Positions 18,552 through 28,212 of a stretch of DNA of 64,000 bases are shown in pieces. A model generated the notes under the pieces. That model did no database searches. It was given only the letters and a program-made list of their open reading frames with translations, and was not told where the DNA came from. The position numbers and the translations under genes are program-made. The stretch's first letter is position 1. Every line of letters begins with the position of its first letter. The stretch comes from Pseudanabaena sp. lw0831 (GTDB lineage Bacteria > Cyanobacteriota > Cyanobacteriia > Pseudanabaenales > Pseudanabaenaceae): contig NZ_BBJB01000073.1 of the NCBI RefSeq assembly GCF_016584665.1, positions 16,289-80,288 on the forward strand. Direction: 5' to 3'.

Positions 18552-18995
18552 ATGATGCAACAGACAAGATTGAGAGTAACGGTCAATGGATTTTTTGTGG
18601 ATTCAGATGAAGTTTTATTAATCCACCAAATGACATTGCCAGAGATAGACTGTTGGGATTTACCTGGAGGTGGACTTGAACCATCTGAACCTATTCTAGA
18701 GGGGCTACGGCGAGAAATCCAAGAAGAGACAGGAATAATTAACTTTGAGATCGATCAATTATTAGCGGCAACGGATAGTTTTTTCCCTGATCCAATTATG
18801 GAAGATCGATTACTCCACAATGTTAATATTATTTATCAATGCTCTGTCAATAGAGCTTCTTGCGTTTTGAGTAGCTCCGATCCAGAAATAGGGGCAAAGG
18901 GCATCCAATGGATACCAATCAATACAATCACTCCTGAAATTTGTTCGGTACGCTGTTGGCAAGCTCTCAAAGTGTTTATTACTAAAACTAAATGA
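18552..18995 (+). CDS. NUDIX hydrolase
   Basis: 147 aa. NUDIX box GGGLEPSEPILEGLRREIQEETGI (about residues 40-63) has the G-x5-E-x7-REUxEExGU pattern, so it should cleave a nucleoside-diphosphate-linked substrate. Substrate not predictable. It starts 31 bp after the PhnZ-like gene and may be co-transcribed, though a role in phosphonate use is not evident. Confidence 0.83.
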   Translation: MMQQTRLRVTVNGFFVDSDEVLLIHQMTLPEIDCWDLPGGGLEPSEPILEGLRREIQEETGIINFEIDQLLAATDSFFPDPIMEDRLLHNVNIIYQCSVNRASCVLSSSDPEIGAKGIQWIPINTITPEICSVRCWQALKVFITKTK

Positions 18996-19042
18996 TGTTA
19001 GGTGGAACGTATAGCTATAGCCACTTATGTTAGAACAATAAC

Positions 19043-19097
19043 AAACCCCATTTATAGAGTTGCGGCGCGAAGCGCAGCAACTCTATAAATGGGGTTT
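19043..19097. terminator. Long palindrome
   Basis: Perfect 21-bp arms (AAACCCCATTTATAGAGTTGC and complement) enclosing GGCGC-GAA-GCGC. Probably ends the phosphonate/NUDIX transcript. Confidence 0.78.
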
Positions 19098-19238
19098 ATG
19101 TCTTAACTCACTTGGCTATATCAAGCAAACGGTAATCCGCGAAACCTTTGAAATTCTGGGGGCATTTTCAGGCAAGATATTAAATTGCTGTAGTTGCCAA
19201 GCAAATATCTAAAAGCTTAAGGTTTGTCAAGTAATAAG

Positions 19239-20900
19239 ATGAGTACCCATCCCTCTTCAGAAATTTATGATGCGATCGTGGTTGGTTCTGGAGCCAATGG
19301 CGGCGTTGCGGCCAAAGAATTGAGCGAACGTGGGCTCAAAGTCCTTGTCTTAGAAGCAGGTCGCACTCCCGATGCCAAGGCAGATCTAGGGCATCAAGTC
19401 AGGGATATGGCAAAGCGCTTTTACAATCTTGCTATTTCTAAACGGCAATCATACCAATCAATGCACCCTGGGTACTGGAAAGCCAACCCAGACTTGTTTA
19501 TTGATGAAAAAGATAATCCCTACACCACACCACCAGATCAACCCTTTTTCTGGATTCGCGGTCGTCAGGTGGGAGGCAAAAGCTTAACGTGGGGCGGAAT
19601 CACACTGCGGCTATCGGATTATGAATTTAAAGCGGCAAGTCGTGATGGGCATGAACAAGACTGGCCGATCGCACATGCCGATCTCGCGCCTTACTACGGT
19701 AAATTGGAAAGATTTTTTCAGGTGCATGGCAGTCAAGAAGGTTTAGCCCAACTTCCCGACGGTGAATATCAAGCGACACTGCCCCTTACTCCTGCTGAAA
19801 TGCATTTAAAGCAAGTTGTAGAAGCAAATTGGTCAGACCGTTGCCTAATCCCTTCACGGGGTTTCGGTCTGCACCGTCCCACTCCAGAGCAGCCATGGCC
19901 CTTGTATTCCAGCCTCGGATCGTCGCTCAAAGCCGCGATCGCAACTGGCAATGTCACTTTGCGATCGGATGCTGTGGTCAGTCATGTCATATTTGATCCA
20001 GATACGCGCAAAGCTCGTGGTGTGGCATATCGCGATCGCAATAGTAAAACCACCCATGAAGTTTTCGGTCGAACAGTTGTTCTCTGTGCTTCCACGATTG
20101 AGTCAGTGAGGATTCTCTTACATTCCACTGAGCAATACCAACCTGCTGGATTGACCAATCCATCAGGAATGCTCGGTCACTATTTGATGGATCATGTATC
20201 CACCTCAACCTTCTTTTTCTTACCCAATATTAAACAACCAAAAACTTTTGATCTTTCGGGATGTGATAGCTTTTTTATTCCTTGTTTTTGCAACTTAGCA
20301 TCACAGCAAGAGAAGTTTTTGCGTGGTTATGGAATCTGGGGTGGAGTACAACGTTTTGATTTACCAAGTATTGTCCGCAAAGTGGGATCGGGTTCTATTG
20401 GTTTTCTAATTGCCCATGGCGAAGTTTTACCTCGCTATAGTAATCAAATTCAATTAAGCAATGAAGTAGTTGATGCATGGGGAATTCCTGTTCCACATAT
20501 AGAATGTGCATGGTCAGAGAACGAGCATCTGATGCTAGATCATATGCACAGACAAATTGATGAAATCATCAAACTTGCAGGCGGCAAGAATATGAATTTA
20601 ACCGATATGTTCCATGTGCCTATATTCTCGGAATTCGTCAGTCGGATGGAGGAAACAATGGCATTTTCTTCTCCCCCAGGCTATTATATCCATGAAGTTG
20701 GCGGCGCAAGAATGGGAACCTCGCCCACAAATTCAGTGGTGAATGCTCATAATCAGTTATGGGAAGCTCCTAATCTCTTTGTCACCGATGGAGCTTGTTG
20801 GGCTTCTTCTGGTTGGCAAAGTCCCACTTTGACGGAGATGGCGATCACTGCTCGGGCAAGTGAATTTATTGCCGAAGGAATATGTAAAGGTATTTTTTAA
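19239..20900 (+). CDS. GMC family FAD oxidoreductase
   Basis: Glucose-methanol-choline type flavoenzyme, 553 aa. FAD motif VVGSGANGGVAA near residue 15, VLEAGR, and a C-terminal block GGARMGTSPTNSVVN plus LFVTDGACW and a proline-rich tail with the usual catalytic region (SGWQSPTLTEMA). ATG 19239 is preferred over a TTG five codons upstream. Substrate unknown (sugar or alcohol). No cytochrome or small-subunit partner gene adjoins it. Confidence 0.85.
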   Translation: MSTHPSSEIYDAIVVGSGANGGVAAKELSERGLKVLVLEAGRTPDAKADLGHQVRDMAKRFYNLAISKRQSYQSMHPGYWKANPDLFIDEKDNPYTTPPDQPFFWIRGRQVGGKSLTWGGITLRLSDYEFKAASRDGHEQDWPIAHADLAPYYGKLERFFQVHGSQEGLAQLPDGEYQATLPLTPAEMHLKQVVEANWSDRCLIPSRGFGLHRPTPEQPWPLYSSLGSSLKAAIATGNVTLRSDAVVSHVIFDPDTRKARGVAYRDRNSKTTHEVFGRTVVLCASTIESVRILLHSTEQYQPAGLTNPSGMLGHYLMDHVSTSTFFFLPNIKQPKTFDLSGCDSFFIPCFCNLASQQEKFLRGYGIWGGVQRFDLPSIVRKVGSGSIGFLIAHGEVLPRYSNQIQLSNEVVDAWGIPVPHIECAWSENEHLMLDHMHRQIDEIIKLAGGKNMNLTDMFHVPIFSEFVSRMEETMAFSSPPGYYIHEVGGARMGTSPTNSVVNAHNQLWEAPNLFVTDGACWASSGWQSPTLTEMAITARASEFIAEGICKGIF

Positions 20901-20939
20901 AAAGCGCGAGTCAGTGCAAAGTGCCGACTCACGCTTTTT
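20899..20939. terminator. Imperfect palindrome between convergent genes
   Basis: AAAAAGCG-GAGTC arms with small bulges, tip TGC-AAA-GTG. Lies between the GMC stop and the convergent unknown gene. Confidence 0.6.
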
Positions 20940-20946
20940 GGATTTA

Positions 20947-22263
20947 TTATCGAGCCTGCGAAAATATTCGATATTTTCTGGTGTCAAAAGTAGAAATGCG
21001 TGAATCTGATTGAACGTCATTTTCCTGTGGATTTGACAACTCATATGAATCATATGGATTCATTCTCACAATGTTGTAGCGAGTTTCGCCAGCATAAATG
21101 GCAAGGGCGATATTAAGCATATCGATAAACGCAATTACCGATTTACACTTGGATTCACTATATTGACTGTAGTACTTAATTATGGAAGCTACACTTAGTT
21201 CTAGATACGGGCGAATAGATTCATTAAGTAATAAAATCTTTAGAAGCAATACGACTAAATTAATCGGGTTTGTATGATGCAGTAAAATATTAAATAACTC
21301 TGTTGTTTGCCCGCGATCGCTGATCGTAATTTCGCCAATTAAATACTTAGTGGTTTTTAAAATCAGGGATATATTAACAGGAGAATCATCATGGTTTGAT
21401 TTAAATTCCAATAAGCCATCTTGTAGTTTAGTTTGTACTGTTTCAGATATTTCGGCATCAGTAACTGAGAAATCAAGATATTTAAGCAAACTAACTTTGA
21501 ATTCTTGATAAGATAAGTCCTTAACATTCTCAAGAAAATTAACAGCTAACTTTTGACAGTTCAGCACACTCTTTTTCGTGAGCATAAGTGTAACAAGGTT
21601 AATTACGTTATTGCTTAAGCTCGTAGGGTTTTTTTGATAATTTTGCAGAGCCGATTGTGTGCCAACACGCGCAGTATACATTGCCAGATCAAACTTAAAC
21701 TTATCCTTCATCTTTTGAGCTAATAAATTCGCAGCTTGTCTTTGTTCTAGAGGACTTGTAGGATTAGTATACTGATAAGCTAACAAGTAAGAGGCAAAGC
21801 GATCTCCCCATTTTTGATCGTTGTTGCTATGACCTTCCAGATGCAGCGTAAATAGTTGTAAGGATTGAAAATCTTCACTCTGGATAAACGTCTGCAACCA
21901 AATTCTAATCGTTCTTAATTTAATAGATTTCGGTTTTTTGTGAATTGAAGGATGATTAAAAATATCAATCAATGATTGAATACTTACTCGATTATTACTA
22001 ACCGTCCAATTGTTGATGAGAATATAACAGCAACGTCTTAGCGTATAAAAAAACTCTTTTTCATTATATGCAGTCAAGATTTGATCAAGCGCTTGAGTGA
22101 TTTCGGGATTATGACTCTCGCTAAAATTTATGAATAAATTCTTAAAATCAGCTAATACTTCCTCTGGGGATTTACGGCGCACAATTTCTAAAAAGAATTC
22201 ATAAATTCTTTGTTGCGCTTGTTCGATTCCTTGAGAGTAAATACGATCTGCTGTCCAGAACAT
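20947..22263 (-). CDS. Unknown helical protein, 438 aa
   Basis: I do not recognise the family. The chain is predicted almost entirely helical and is rich in Leu, Ile, Asn and Ser, with no signal peptide, membrane helix or catalytic motif. Leucine-rich helical stretches (VLLLKILLLNES, about residues 335-350) suggest a HEAT/ARM-like or other helical-repeat fold. Base composition is AT-richer than neighbours. It is a single-gene unit between two palindromes. Confidence 0.7.
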   Translation of the reverse strand: MFWTADRIYSQGIEQAQQRIYEFFLEIVRRKSPEEVLADFKNLFINFSESHNPEITQALDQILTAYNEKEFFYTLRRCCYILINNWTVSNNRVSIQSLIDIFNHPSIHKKPKSIKLRTIRIWLQTFIQSEDFQSLQLFTLHLEGHSNNDQKWGDRFASYLLAYQYTNPTSPLEQRQAANLLAQKMKDKFKFDLAMYTARVGTQSALQNYQKNPTSLSNNVINLVTLMLTKKSVLNCQKLAVNFLENVKDLSYQEFKVSLLKYLDFSVTDAEISETVQTKLQDGLLEFKSNHDDSPVNISLILKTTKYLIGEITISDRGQTTELFNILLHHTNPINLVVLLLKILLLNESIRPYLELSVASIIKYYSQYSESKCKSVIAFIDMLNIALAIYAGETRYNIVRMNPYDSYELSNPQENDVQSDSRISTFDTRKYRIFSQAR

Positions 22264-22326
22264 AATAATTTCATTCTTTAAAGTATTAACTAAACAATAC
22301 CTAAAGCTTATAAGTAACTCGGCATA

Positions 22327-22400
22327 ATTAAAAACCCAGAGTCAGAATCTTTCCCGACTGCTGTGCGGGCGGCAACGATTCTGGGGTTTTATATTTAATT
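22327..22400. repeat. Palindrome, decayed
   Basis: AATTAAAAACCCAGAG...CAGAATC arms pair with GATTCTGGGGTTTT...TTTAATT with gaps, GC-rich loop. Upstream of the unknown 438-aa gene. Confidence 0.6.
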
Positions 22401-22582
22401 GTGCCTAGCTACTTAATTTCTTGCTGACAAAGCTTAGGAAAGTATTTGTTATAGATATTATTCACTTTTTTAATTATTTAAAAGCGATTCTTAGTATAGT
22501 TTTGTTATCAAAAAGATATATGGAAGTTATGTAAATGTTATATGCAACATTTGCTTAAGCTCAAGAGCCATAATGCTGTACC

Positions 22583-22627
22583 CAAAAAGAGAAAAGGCGG
22601 CGCTTCGCGCCACCTTTTCTCTTTTTG
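22583..22627. repeat. Long palindrome
   Basis: 21-bp arms, one mismatch, tip GGCGGCGC-TTC-GCGCCACC. Confidence 0.78.
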
Positions 22628-22698
22628 ATGTTGTCATATAAATTTCGTTGTCTCACCGCACAAACATTTGTGCAATGATAAAAGTACACAGAAAAAAG

Positions 22699-22716
22699 CC
22701 CACTGTTTCCAGTGGG
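22699..22716 (+). terminator. Short GC hairpin
   Basis: CCCACTG-TTTC-CAGTGGG preceded by an A-run and followed by ATTTTTGT; an ordinary bacterial terminator form, though no recognised gene ends just before it. Confidence 0.45.
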
Positions 22717-22830
22717 ACTAGCATTTTTGTGTTGAGTGCGGATATCTTAAATCATTTTGTGGTCAAAGATATTAAGTTTTTTGCCTGCTTAAGTGATTTT
22801 TTTGCGATCGCAAGTCGCAATATACATTAA

Positions 22831-22865
22831 GGAGAGGTAACGGCAATTATTGCCGTTACCTCTCC
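22831..22865. repeat. Palindrome before DUF3082 gene
   Basis: Perfect 16-bp arms GGAGAGGTAACGGCAA and complement with loop TTA. Would lie in the leader of the DUF3082 gene. Confidence 0.7.
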
Positions 22866-22907
22866 TCATCTAGTTACAAAATCTAGTTACAAATTTGCAA
22901 ACCAGAT

Positions 22908-23222
22908 ATGACTGAAGAAGCCCCATCTAAATCTGTACAAGAAACTGCTCCCTCTCCTTTTAAGAATCTTACAGGAGTAGCCATTTCCGCGACTCTCGCC
23001 ACTGGACTTTACTCATTTACCAATATGATGGCGCACAAGCTAGCTTTAGCACCTTTACAGACGACAAATACTCTTGCTAATCGGCTTGCCACGCTAGTTC
23101 GTACGTTATTGTTAGCGATTGGTACTGGCGCAACTATGATTTTTGCCGTGATTGCTATTGGTTTGGTATTGCTAACGGTTAAGCAAGTGTTTACGACTAT
23201 TTCCAGCAAATCGCAAACATAA
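22908..23222 (+). CDS. DUF3082 membrane protein
   Basis: 104 aa small inner-membrane protein found across cyanobacteria, of unknown role. Hydrophilic start (about 20 residues), a first helix near 24-45 and a second near 66-92. Ends just before a perfect 26-bp palindrome. Confidence 0.75.
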   Translation: MTEEAPSKSVQETAPSPFKNLTGVAISATLATGLYSFTNMMAHKLALAPLQTTNTLANRLATLVRTLLLAIGTGATMIFAVIAIGLVLLTVKQVFTTISSKSQT

Positions 23223-23244
23223 GTAGCTACGCAAAATTAAATAT

Positions 23245-23299
23245 AAAAACCAAAAATCTGTACCGTCCGCTTCGCGGACGGTACAGATTTTTGGTTTTT
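23245..23299. terminator. Long palindrome
   Basis: Perfect 26-bp arms, tip CGTCCGC-TTC-GCGGACG, T-run at the 3' end. Serves the DUF3082 gene and possibly the convergent FAD gene. Confidence 0.8.
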
Positions 23300-23365
23300 T
23301 TAGCAGTTTTCAAATGAGTAAGATACAAATAGCTTTTAATTAAAGCGCAAAGCGCTATAGTTATG

Positions 23366-25357
23366 CTAATTTACCCATTCCACTAACATGCCTTGCGCTT
23401 TCAGAAGCGCTTGAAGATCACCAATCCTACCGCGATCAAGAATTGCCTGCGGAGTTAGAGATGGATCGTCTTGTAAGACAATCCAAGCAGCGGCAGCTCC
23501 TGCAGCAGCTCCTGCCGACCATTCTCCCACATGAATGCGAGTTGCCCCATTGACAATGTGACTAACTGCGATCGCCTTACCTCCCATCAGCAAATTATCA
23601 ATGCGCTGAGGAATTAAACTCTCAAATGGCAGAATAATTGGGCGGACTTTATCTTCATTGGCAGGAGCAGAGCTTGGCGCTTTCGATGGTTCCCAATTGC
23701 GATAGCGACAACCATGCATATCGATCGCATAGTGAGTCAACCCAATCGAAGTAGCATTAAAGCTGCGTCCACCTTCCATATCATTACGAATATCTTGCTC
23801 GCGCATGAGAAATTCCGATTGACCATAAGCCGATCTCCCCAAAATGCGCCGACCTTCACGAATATATGGATACATACTTAACCCAGACTCGGTGGGCATC
23901 GGGCTATCAGATCCTGACATTAGCCGTAAGGGAAACTCTGTGGATACGTACTTTTCCATTATCCATTCGGCAAATAACAATGCGTGATTTTCCCCATCCT
24001 TAAGAGCGGTGGTATTCAACCCCCCTAGCCAGTTTTGTTGCTGTCCAGAATCTCGAATTTGTTTATCAGTCAAGATTAAAGGTGGATTCATCAGCCCCCA
24101 ATCATTACCTCGATTCCAGTTAATGACGGTCATATCGCCTTTAGCAGGAATTGCCTTAAATGGGTCATCACGCTTCATGCTGACAATACGGCGATAGTTG
24201 AATACGCTGTTGCCTTCAAACATGGGGAATCTACCCAAGTCATAATCTTTACGATGCTCTTCGCGGGAATATCCTGGCTGCACTTTACGAAGTTCTTTAA
24301 GCGATCGCCCTTCATCATCGGCAATTTTCAGAACAAAGGGAAACGTGAATGCTTGCGTGCATTCTGGATTGTCTGCCACAGCATGAACTTCACCTGTTGT
24401 GGCAAAACCTTCAGCACCTAAACGGTGGGGAAGATTTGCCCAAGCGATCAGTTCGGCAGTATCAGTGGAGTCAATCACGATCATTTGCTTACCTGCGGGA
24501 GCTTGTAAACGAATAGGCTTCTTGTTAAAAGTTTCGTCAGAGTTCCAATTAAACCAGCTTTTGATTTCGCGAGATAGGCGACCTTGCGGTAAATAATTGG
24601 GATCGCGAGGTATACGATTTACGGCATGAATGGCGGTAATGCGATCGCCTTTTTCATTAAAACTCGCTCCCTTAAAAGCAATCTGTGTGCCCCATCGACT
24701 TTTCGGCGCTGAGCGCTGGGACTCACGCAAAAACTCTTCAGCCGCGAGTTCTCCCGAATAGGGCGTAAAGCAAAGATTGCCCACCCAGCAACTATTGGTA
24801 TCCGCAACCACGGCTCCTGGCTTTAAGTAAGAGTATTTATCTGGTAAGGCTGGCTGGCTGGCAATAATATTTTTAAAATGCGTCCAACTGAGGGGAAATT
24901 GTTGACGATAGCGCATCAATAATGATTCGTCGATCGCACTAACGCCCTGTGAACTCACCTGTCCACCGAGCATCGGCGTAAGCTCGATTAAGCAAGTTGT
25001 TGCCCCAGTTTTCATCGAGTGATACGCTGCGGCTACTCCTCCCAATGAACCACCAACAACGGTCACATCACATTCCCACACTTCGGAATCCGCAGGTGGC
25101 TGCGGATTCAAGATCGGATACCCATTATTATCAAATAGTTTGATTGGCGAGTTGGGATCTTGGGCGATCGGCTCGATTGATTTTGGTTTACTACTAATTT
25201 GCCAAGTTCTTGCGGCTGCACCACTAACTACGATACCTAAGAACAGCATCACTAAGATATGCCGCAATTTAGGGCGAAAAGATGGCTTTTGTTTTAGATT
25301 TTCAGTCTCTTCAACGCGATCGTTAAAATCTTTTGGCTTTTTTTCTTGCTTGCTCAT
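23366..25357 (-). CDS. Membrane-anchored FAD-dependent oxidoreductase
   Basis: 663 aa, FAD_oxidored family. A charged start, one membrane helix (about 33-52, ILVMLFLGIVVSGAA), then the FAD fold CDVTVVGGSLGGVAAA with LIELTPMLGGQVSSQG. Further block GGKAIAVSHIVNGATRIHVGEWS near the C terminus closes the flavin site. With this topology the enzyme domain would face the periplasm or thylakoid lumen. Substrate is unknown. A single-gene unit. Confidence 0.8.
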   Translation of the reverse strand: MSKQEKKPKDFNDRVEETENLKQKPSFRPKLRHILVMLFLGIVVSGAAARTWQISSKPKSIEPIAQDPNSPIKLFDNNGYPILNPQPPADSEVWECDVTVVGGSLGGVAAAYHSMKTGATTCLIELTPMLGGQVSSQGVSAIDESLLMRYRQQFPLSWTHFKNIIASQPALPDKYSYLKPGAVVADTNSCWVGNLCFTPYSGELAAEEFLRESQRSAPKSRWGTQIAFKGASFNEKGDRITAIHAVNRIPRDPNYLPQGRLSREIKSWFNWNSDETFNKKPIRLQAPAGKQMIVIDSTDTAELIAWANLPHRLGAEGFATTGEVHAVADNPECTQAFTFPFVLKIADDEGRSLKELRKVQPGYSREEHRKDYDLGRFPMFEGNSVFNYRRIVSMKRDDPFKAIPAKGDMTVINWNRGNDWGLMNPPLILTDKQIRDSGQQQNWLGGLNTTALKDGENHALLFAEWIMEKYVSTEFPLRLMSGSDSPMPTESGLSMYPYIREGRRILGRSAYGQSEFLMREQDIRNDMEGGRSFNATSIGLTHYAIDMHGCRYRNWEPSKAPSSAPANEDKVRPIILPFESLIPQRIDNLLMGGKAIAVSHIVNGATRIHVGEWSAGAAAGAAAAWIVLQDDPSLTPQAILDRGRIGDLQALLKAQGMLVEWVN

Positions 25358-25524
25358 GACTCACTGACACTAATAAAAATTTGCTTGTCGTAAAACAAGC
25401 AGCTACTCTCACATCACACAGTCTTAAGATTAGCTTAAAGAGTTAATAATTTGTCATACTTTAGTGTAAGTAAATTTGCTGATCAAGATAGTTCGCGCTT
25501 TACAGAGCTTTCATCAATTTTCCT

Positions 25525-25776
25525 CTAGAGAAACCATAGTATTAAGTCGCGATCGCGAATCGGTTCTTTCTCAATTGGGGACAAATCAAATCCACCTATA
25601 TCTGCAAAGCGCTGATGGATAGAATATCCAAGATTTTTTGGAGCATCTTCTTGGGCAAGAACATTTTTGAGAATCACCTGCACTTCTTCTTCCATGGAAC
25701 GCCCTAACCGCGCCGCCCTAATCCGCAGTTTTGCCTTGAGCGCATCATCTAAATTCTGAATCGTAATGCTAGCCAT
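25525..25776 (-). CDS. FitA-like ribbon-helix-helix antitoxin, orphan
   Basis: 83 aa from ATG 25776 (ASITIQNLDDALKAKLRIRAA, GRSMEEEVQVIL), the standard RHH start of FitA/VapB antitoxins; four extra codons upstream are possible. The C-terminal half (IGGFDLSPIEKEPIRDRD) does not look like a usual toxin-binding tail, and no PIN toxin gene follows in the 160 bp before the next gene. So it is an orphan or a TA remnant, beside the left edge of the defence island. Confidence 0.7.
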   Translation of the reverse strand: MASITIQNLDDALKAKLRIRAARLGRSMEEEVQVILKNVLAQEDAPKNLGYSIHQRFADIGGFDLSPIEKEPIRDRDLILWFL

Positions 25777-25911
25777 CTTTGCAATCAATTAATGATGTCA
25801 ATGATAACATTTCGCGATCGCTCTAAAAATATGTCATGAGGGCGATTCGCTTTAACTATGACTGCAAAATTTTTCGCAAGCTGTCAGCGATCGCCTAAAC
25901 ATTTGAGTGCT

Positions 25912-25960
25912 AAATAGGTAAGAATGGGCGGCGCTTCGCGCCGCCCATTCTTACCTATTT
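25912..25960. repeat. Long palindrome
   Basis: Perfect 23-bp arms, tip GGCGGCGC-TTC-GCGCCGCC. Flanked more widely by GTGCTAA/TTAGCAC. Its arms match those at 10893-10935 apart from two paired changes. Confidence 0.82.
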
Positions 25961-25987
25961 AAATCCTTACCTTTTTAGCACTACCGC

Positions 25988-26030
25988 CTAACCAATGTAT
26001 TGATCAAAGAGAGGCACAGAATGTGGCAAT
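25988..26030 (-). pseudogene. Degenerate fragment of pheT 3' region
   Basis: Read leftward the DNA encodes HSVPLFDQYIG then a stop, matching DSVTLFDQYIG of the intact pheT (about 35787-35827). About 29 of 33 bases agree, with differences mostly at third codon positions, and the strand is the same. A leftover of pheT coding sequence on the far side of the restriction island. Confidence 0.6.
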
Positions 26031-26079
26031 GAGTTAAAGTAGAGCCTTGATCGCCTAAAGATATTAGCCCCCAGCCCGT

Positions 26080-28212
26080 ATGAGTTCAGCCAGTTTTCAG
26101 TCACTATCAAACTTTATCTGGTCTGTTGCTGACCTGTTGCGAGGTCCTTATCGTCCACCACAATATGAGCGGGTGATGTTGCCGATGACGGTGTTGCGGC
26201 GCTTTGATTCGGTGCTGGAGGCGAGTAAACCCCAAGTGCTGAAGAAATATGCTCAACTTCAGGCTAGTGGCAAAATTACCAATGTGGACTCAACCCTGAA
26301 CTTTATTGCTAAGGATAAAAATGGCGAATCCTTGGGTTTTCATAACCATAGTCCCCTTGATTTCCAGATTTTGAAAGGAGATCCTGATAATGTGGGGCGG
26401 CATTTGCAGGATTACATTAATGGCTTTTCGGAGAATATTCGCAAGATATTCGATCGCTTTGAGTTTGACAAAGAGATCGAGAAAATGGAGGAGTCAAATC
26501 GGCTCTATTTAGTGGTGGCTAAGTTTGCGGAGATGGATTTGCATCCCGATCGCGTGGACAATATCACGATGGGGCTGGTGTTTGAGGATTTGATTCGGCG
26601 GTTTAATGAGGCGGCAAATGAGACGGCGGGGGATCACTTTACGCCCCGTGAGGTGATTCAGCTTATGGTGAATCTGTTGATGGAGCCTGATGGCGATATT
26701 TTGACGGGTGGTAGCCCGATTGTGACGGTGTGCGATCCTGCCTGTGGCACGGGTGGGATGTTGGCGGAGGCGCAAAATTGGATCTTGGCGCATAACCAAA
26801 AGGCGATCTTGAAGGTGTTCGGGCAGGATTACAATCCGCGATCGTTTGCGGTGGCGGCTTCGGATTTGTTGATTAAGGGGCATAAGGATAGTCGAATTGA
26901 GTTTGGTAATACGCTGACTGCGCCGCCGTTTGCGGAAATTGAGGGTTTCGATTATTTGTTGGCTAATCCGCCGTTTGGGGTGGACTGGAAAGCGGAACAG
27001 AAGGAGATTAGTCGTTGGAAGGATTTCAATGGTTACGGTGGGAAGTTACCACGGGTAAATGATGGGGCGTTGTTGTTTTTGATTTATATGCTGTCGAAGC
27101 GGCAGGAGTATTTGCCCTCGGAGGATCTGCAACAAAATAAGCGGGGTTCGCGAATTGCGATCGTGTTTAATGGTTCGCCGTTGTTTACGGGTGGTGCGGG
27201 TTCGGGAGAGAGTGATATTCGCCGTTGGATTATCGAAAATGATTGGCTTGAGGCGATCGTGGCTTTGCCTGAGCAGATGTTTTATAACACTGGTATCGGT
27301 ACGTTCATTTGGGTGGTGACGAACCGCAAGACTGAACAACGCCAAGGCAAAATCCAATTGATCGATAGTCGGGACAGATGGCAACCGATGAAGCGCAGTT
27401 TGGGGGATAAGCGCCGTTATTTGGATAGTGCGACTATTGAGACGCTAACCCGCGAGCATGGGGAGTTTGGGGAGAGCGAGACTTCTAAGATTTTCGATAA
27501 TGCGGATTTTGGCTATCGCAGGATTACGGTGGAGCGTCCGTTGCGGTTGCGTTTTCAAATTACGGATGAGGCGAAGGAGGTTTTCTTGAATGCTTTTCCT
27601 GAGCTTTACGATCCGATTATTGAGATGGAACAGGAATTGGGAGATGAGCTTTATTTGGATTGGAATGAGGTTTGGATAAAGGTGCAGCGTGTTTTTAAGG
27701 ATTGTGAGGTGGGTTGGACTGCTGGGGCTAAGGGTGCTAAGCAAAAGCAGTTTTTCCGTAGTTGTTTTACGGTTGTCGATCCTGATGCTGCGCCAGTGAT
27801 TGCGACGACGGGCGCGAAGGGGCTTGTCACTGTGGCGGATTTCCCTAATTATGCTCAGTCAGAGTTAGATCACGTGTTTGGTGTGTTTGCAAATCCAACA
27901 GAAAAGAAAGCTAAGCCTGTCACTTATGAACCCAATCCGAGTTTGCGGGATAATGAGAATGTGCCATTAAAGGAAGATATTGTGCCGTTCTTTTTGCGAG
28001 AGGTGCGCCCCTATGTGAGTGATGCTTGGCTTAATACTGATCGCAAGTTGTGGGATGAGCTTGACGGTGCGATCGGGAAGGTTGGCTATGAGATTAATTT
28101 TAATCGAGAGTTTTTTAAGTATCAGGCTCCAAGGGATTTGAAGGTTATTGATGCTGAGTTGGCAGAAGTTGAAAACCGAATTATGCAGATGCTAAAAGAG
28201 GTGACAGAATGA
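26080..28212 (+). CDS. hsdM: Type I restriction-modification methyltransferase subunit
   Basis: N6-adenine methyltransferase of the HsdMS complex, 710 aa, longer than the usual 500-550 because of a C-terminal extension after about residue 500. N-terminal helical HsdM_N domain, SAM motif DPACGTGGM (from Asp219), catalytic NPPF (296-299). Its 3' ATGA overlaps the hsdS start by 4 bp. The coding strand here is strikingly G-rich, unlike the C-rich ptuA-like and hsdR genes of the same operon, which suggests a different origin. Confidence 0.93.
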   Translation: MSSASFQSLSNFIWSVADLLRGPYRPPQYERVMLPMTVLRRFDSVLEASKPQVLKKYAQLQASGKITNVDSTLNFIAKDKNGESLGFHNHSPLDFQILKGDPDNVGRHLQDYINGFSENIRKIFDRFEFDKEIEKMEESNRLYLVVAKFAEMDLHPDRVDNITMGLVFEDLIRRFNEAANETAGDHFTPREVIQLMVNLLMEPDGDILTGGSPIVTVCDPACGTGGMLAEAQNWILAHNQKAILKVFGQDYNPRSFAVAASDLLIKGHKDSRIEFGNTLTAPPFAEIEGFDYLLANPPFGVDWKAEQKEISRWKDFNGYGGKLPRVNDGALLFLIYMLSKRQEYLPSEDLQQNKRGSRIAIVFNGSPLFTGGAGSGESDIRRWIIENDWLEAIVALPEQMFYNTGIGTFIWVVTNRKTEQRQGKIQLIDSRDRWQPMKRSLGDKRRYLDSATIETLTREHGEFGESETSKIFDNADFGYRRITVERPLRLRFQITDEAKEVFLNAFPELYDPIIEMEQELGDELYLDWNEVWIKVQRVFKDCEVGWTAGAKGAKQKQFFRSCFTVVDPDAAPVIATTGAKGLVTVADFPNYAQSELDHVFGVFANPTEKKAKPVTYEPNPSLRDNENVPLKEDIVPFFLREVRPYVSDAWLNTDRKLWDELDGAIGKVGYEINFNREFFKYQAPRDLKVIDAELAEVENRIMQMLKEVTE

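Larger units (their letters stand above)
22264..22907. other. 644-bp intergenic region with four hairpins
   Basis: Contains palindromes at 22327-22400, 22583-22627, 22699-22716 and 22831-22865, and otherwise AT-rich DNA. A 60-codon frame at 22648-22830 runs across the third hairpin and does not look coding. Confidence 0.6.

Noticed and set aside
22648..22830. 60-codon frame with ATG in the 22.3-22.9 kb gap
   Set aside because: Crosses a GC hairpin with flanking A/T runs and shows no protein-like pattern.
26509..26883. 124-codon antisense frame in hsdM
   Set aside because: Arg/His/Gln-rich shadow of the G-rich hsdM coding strand; no start context or family look.
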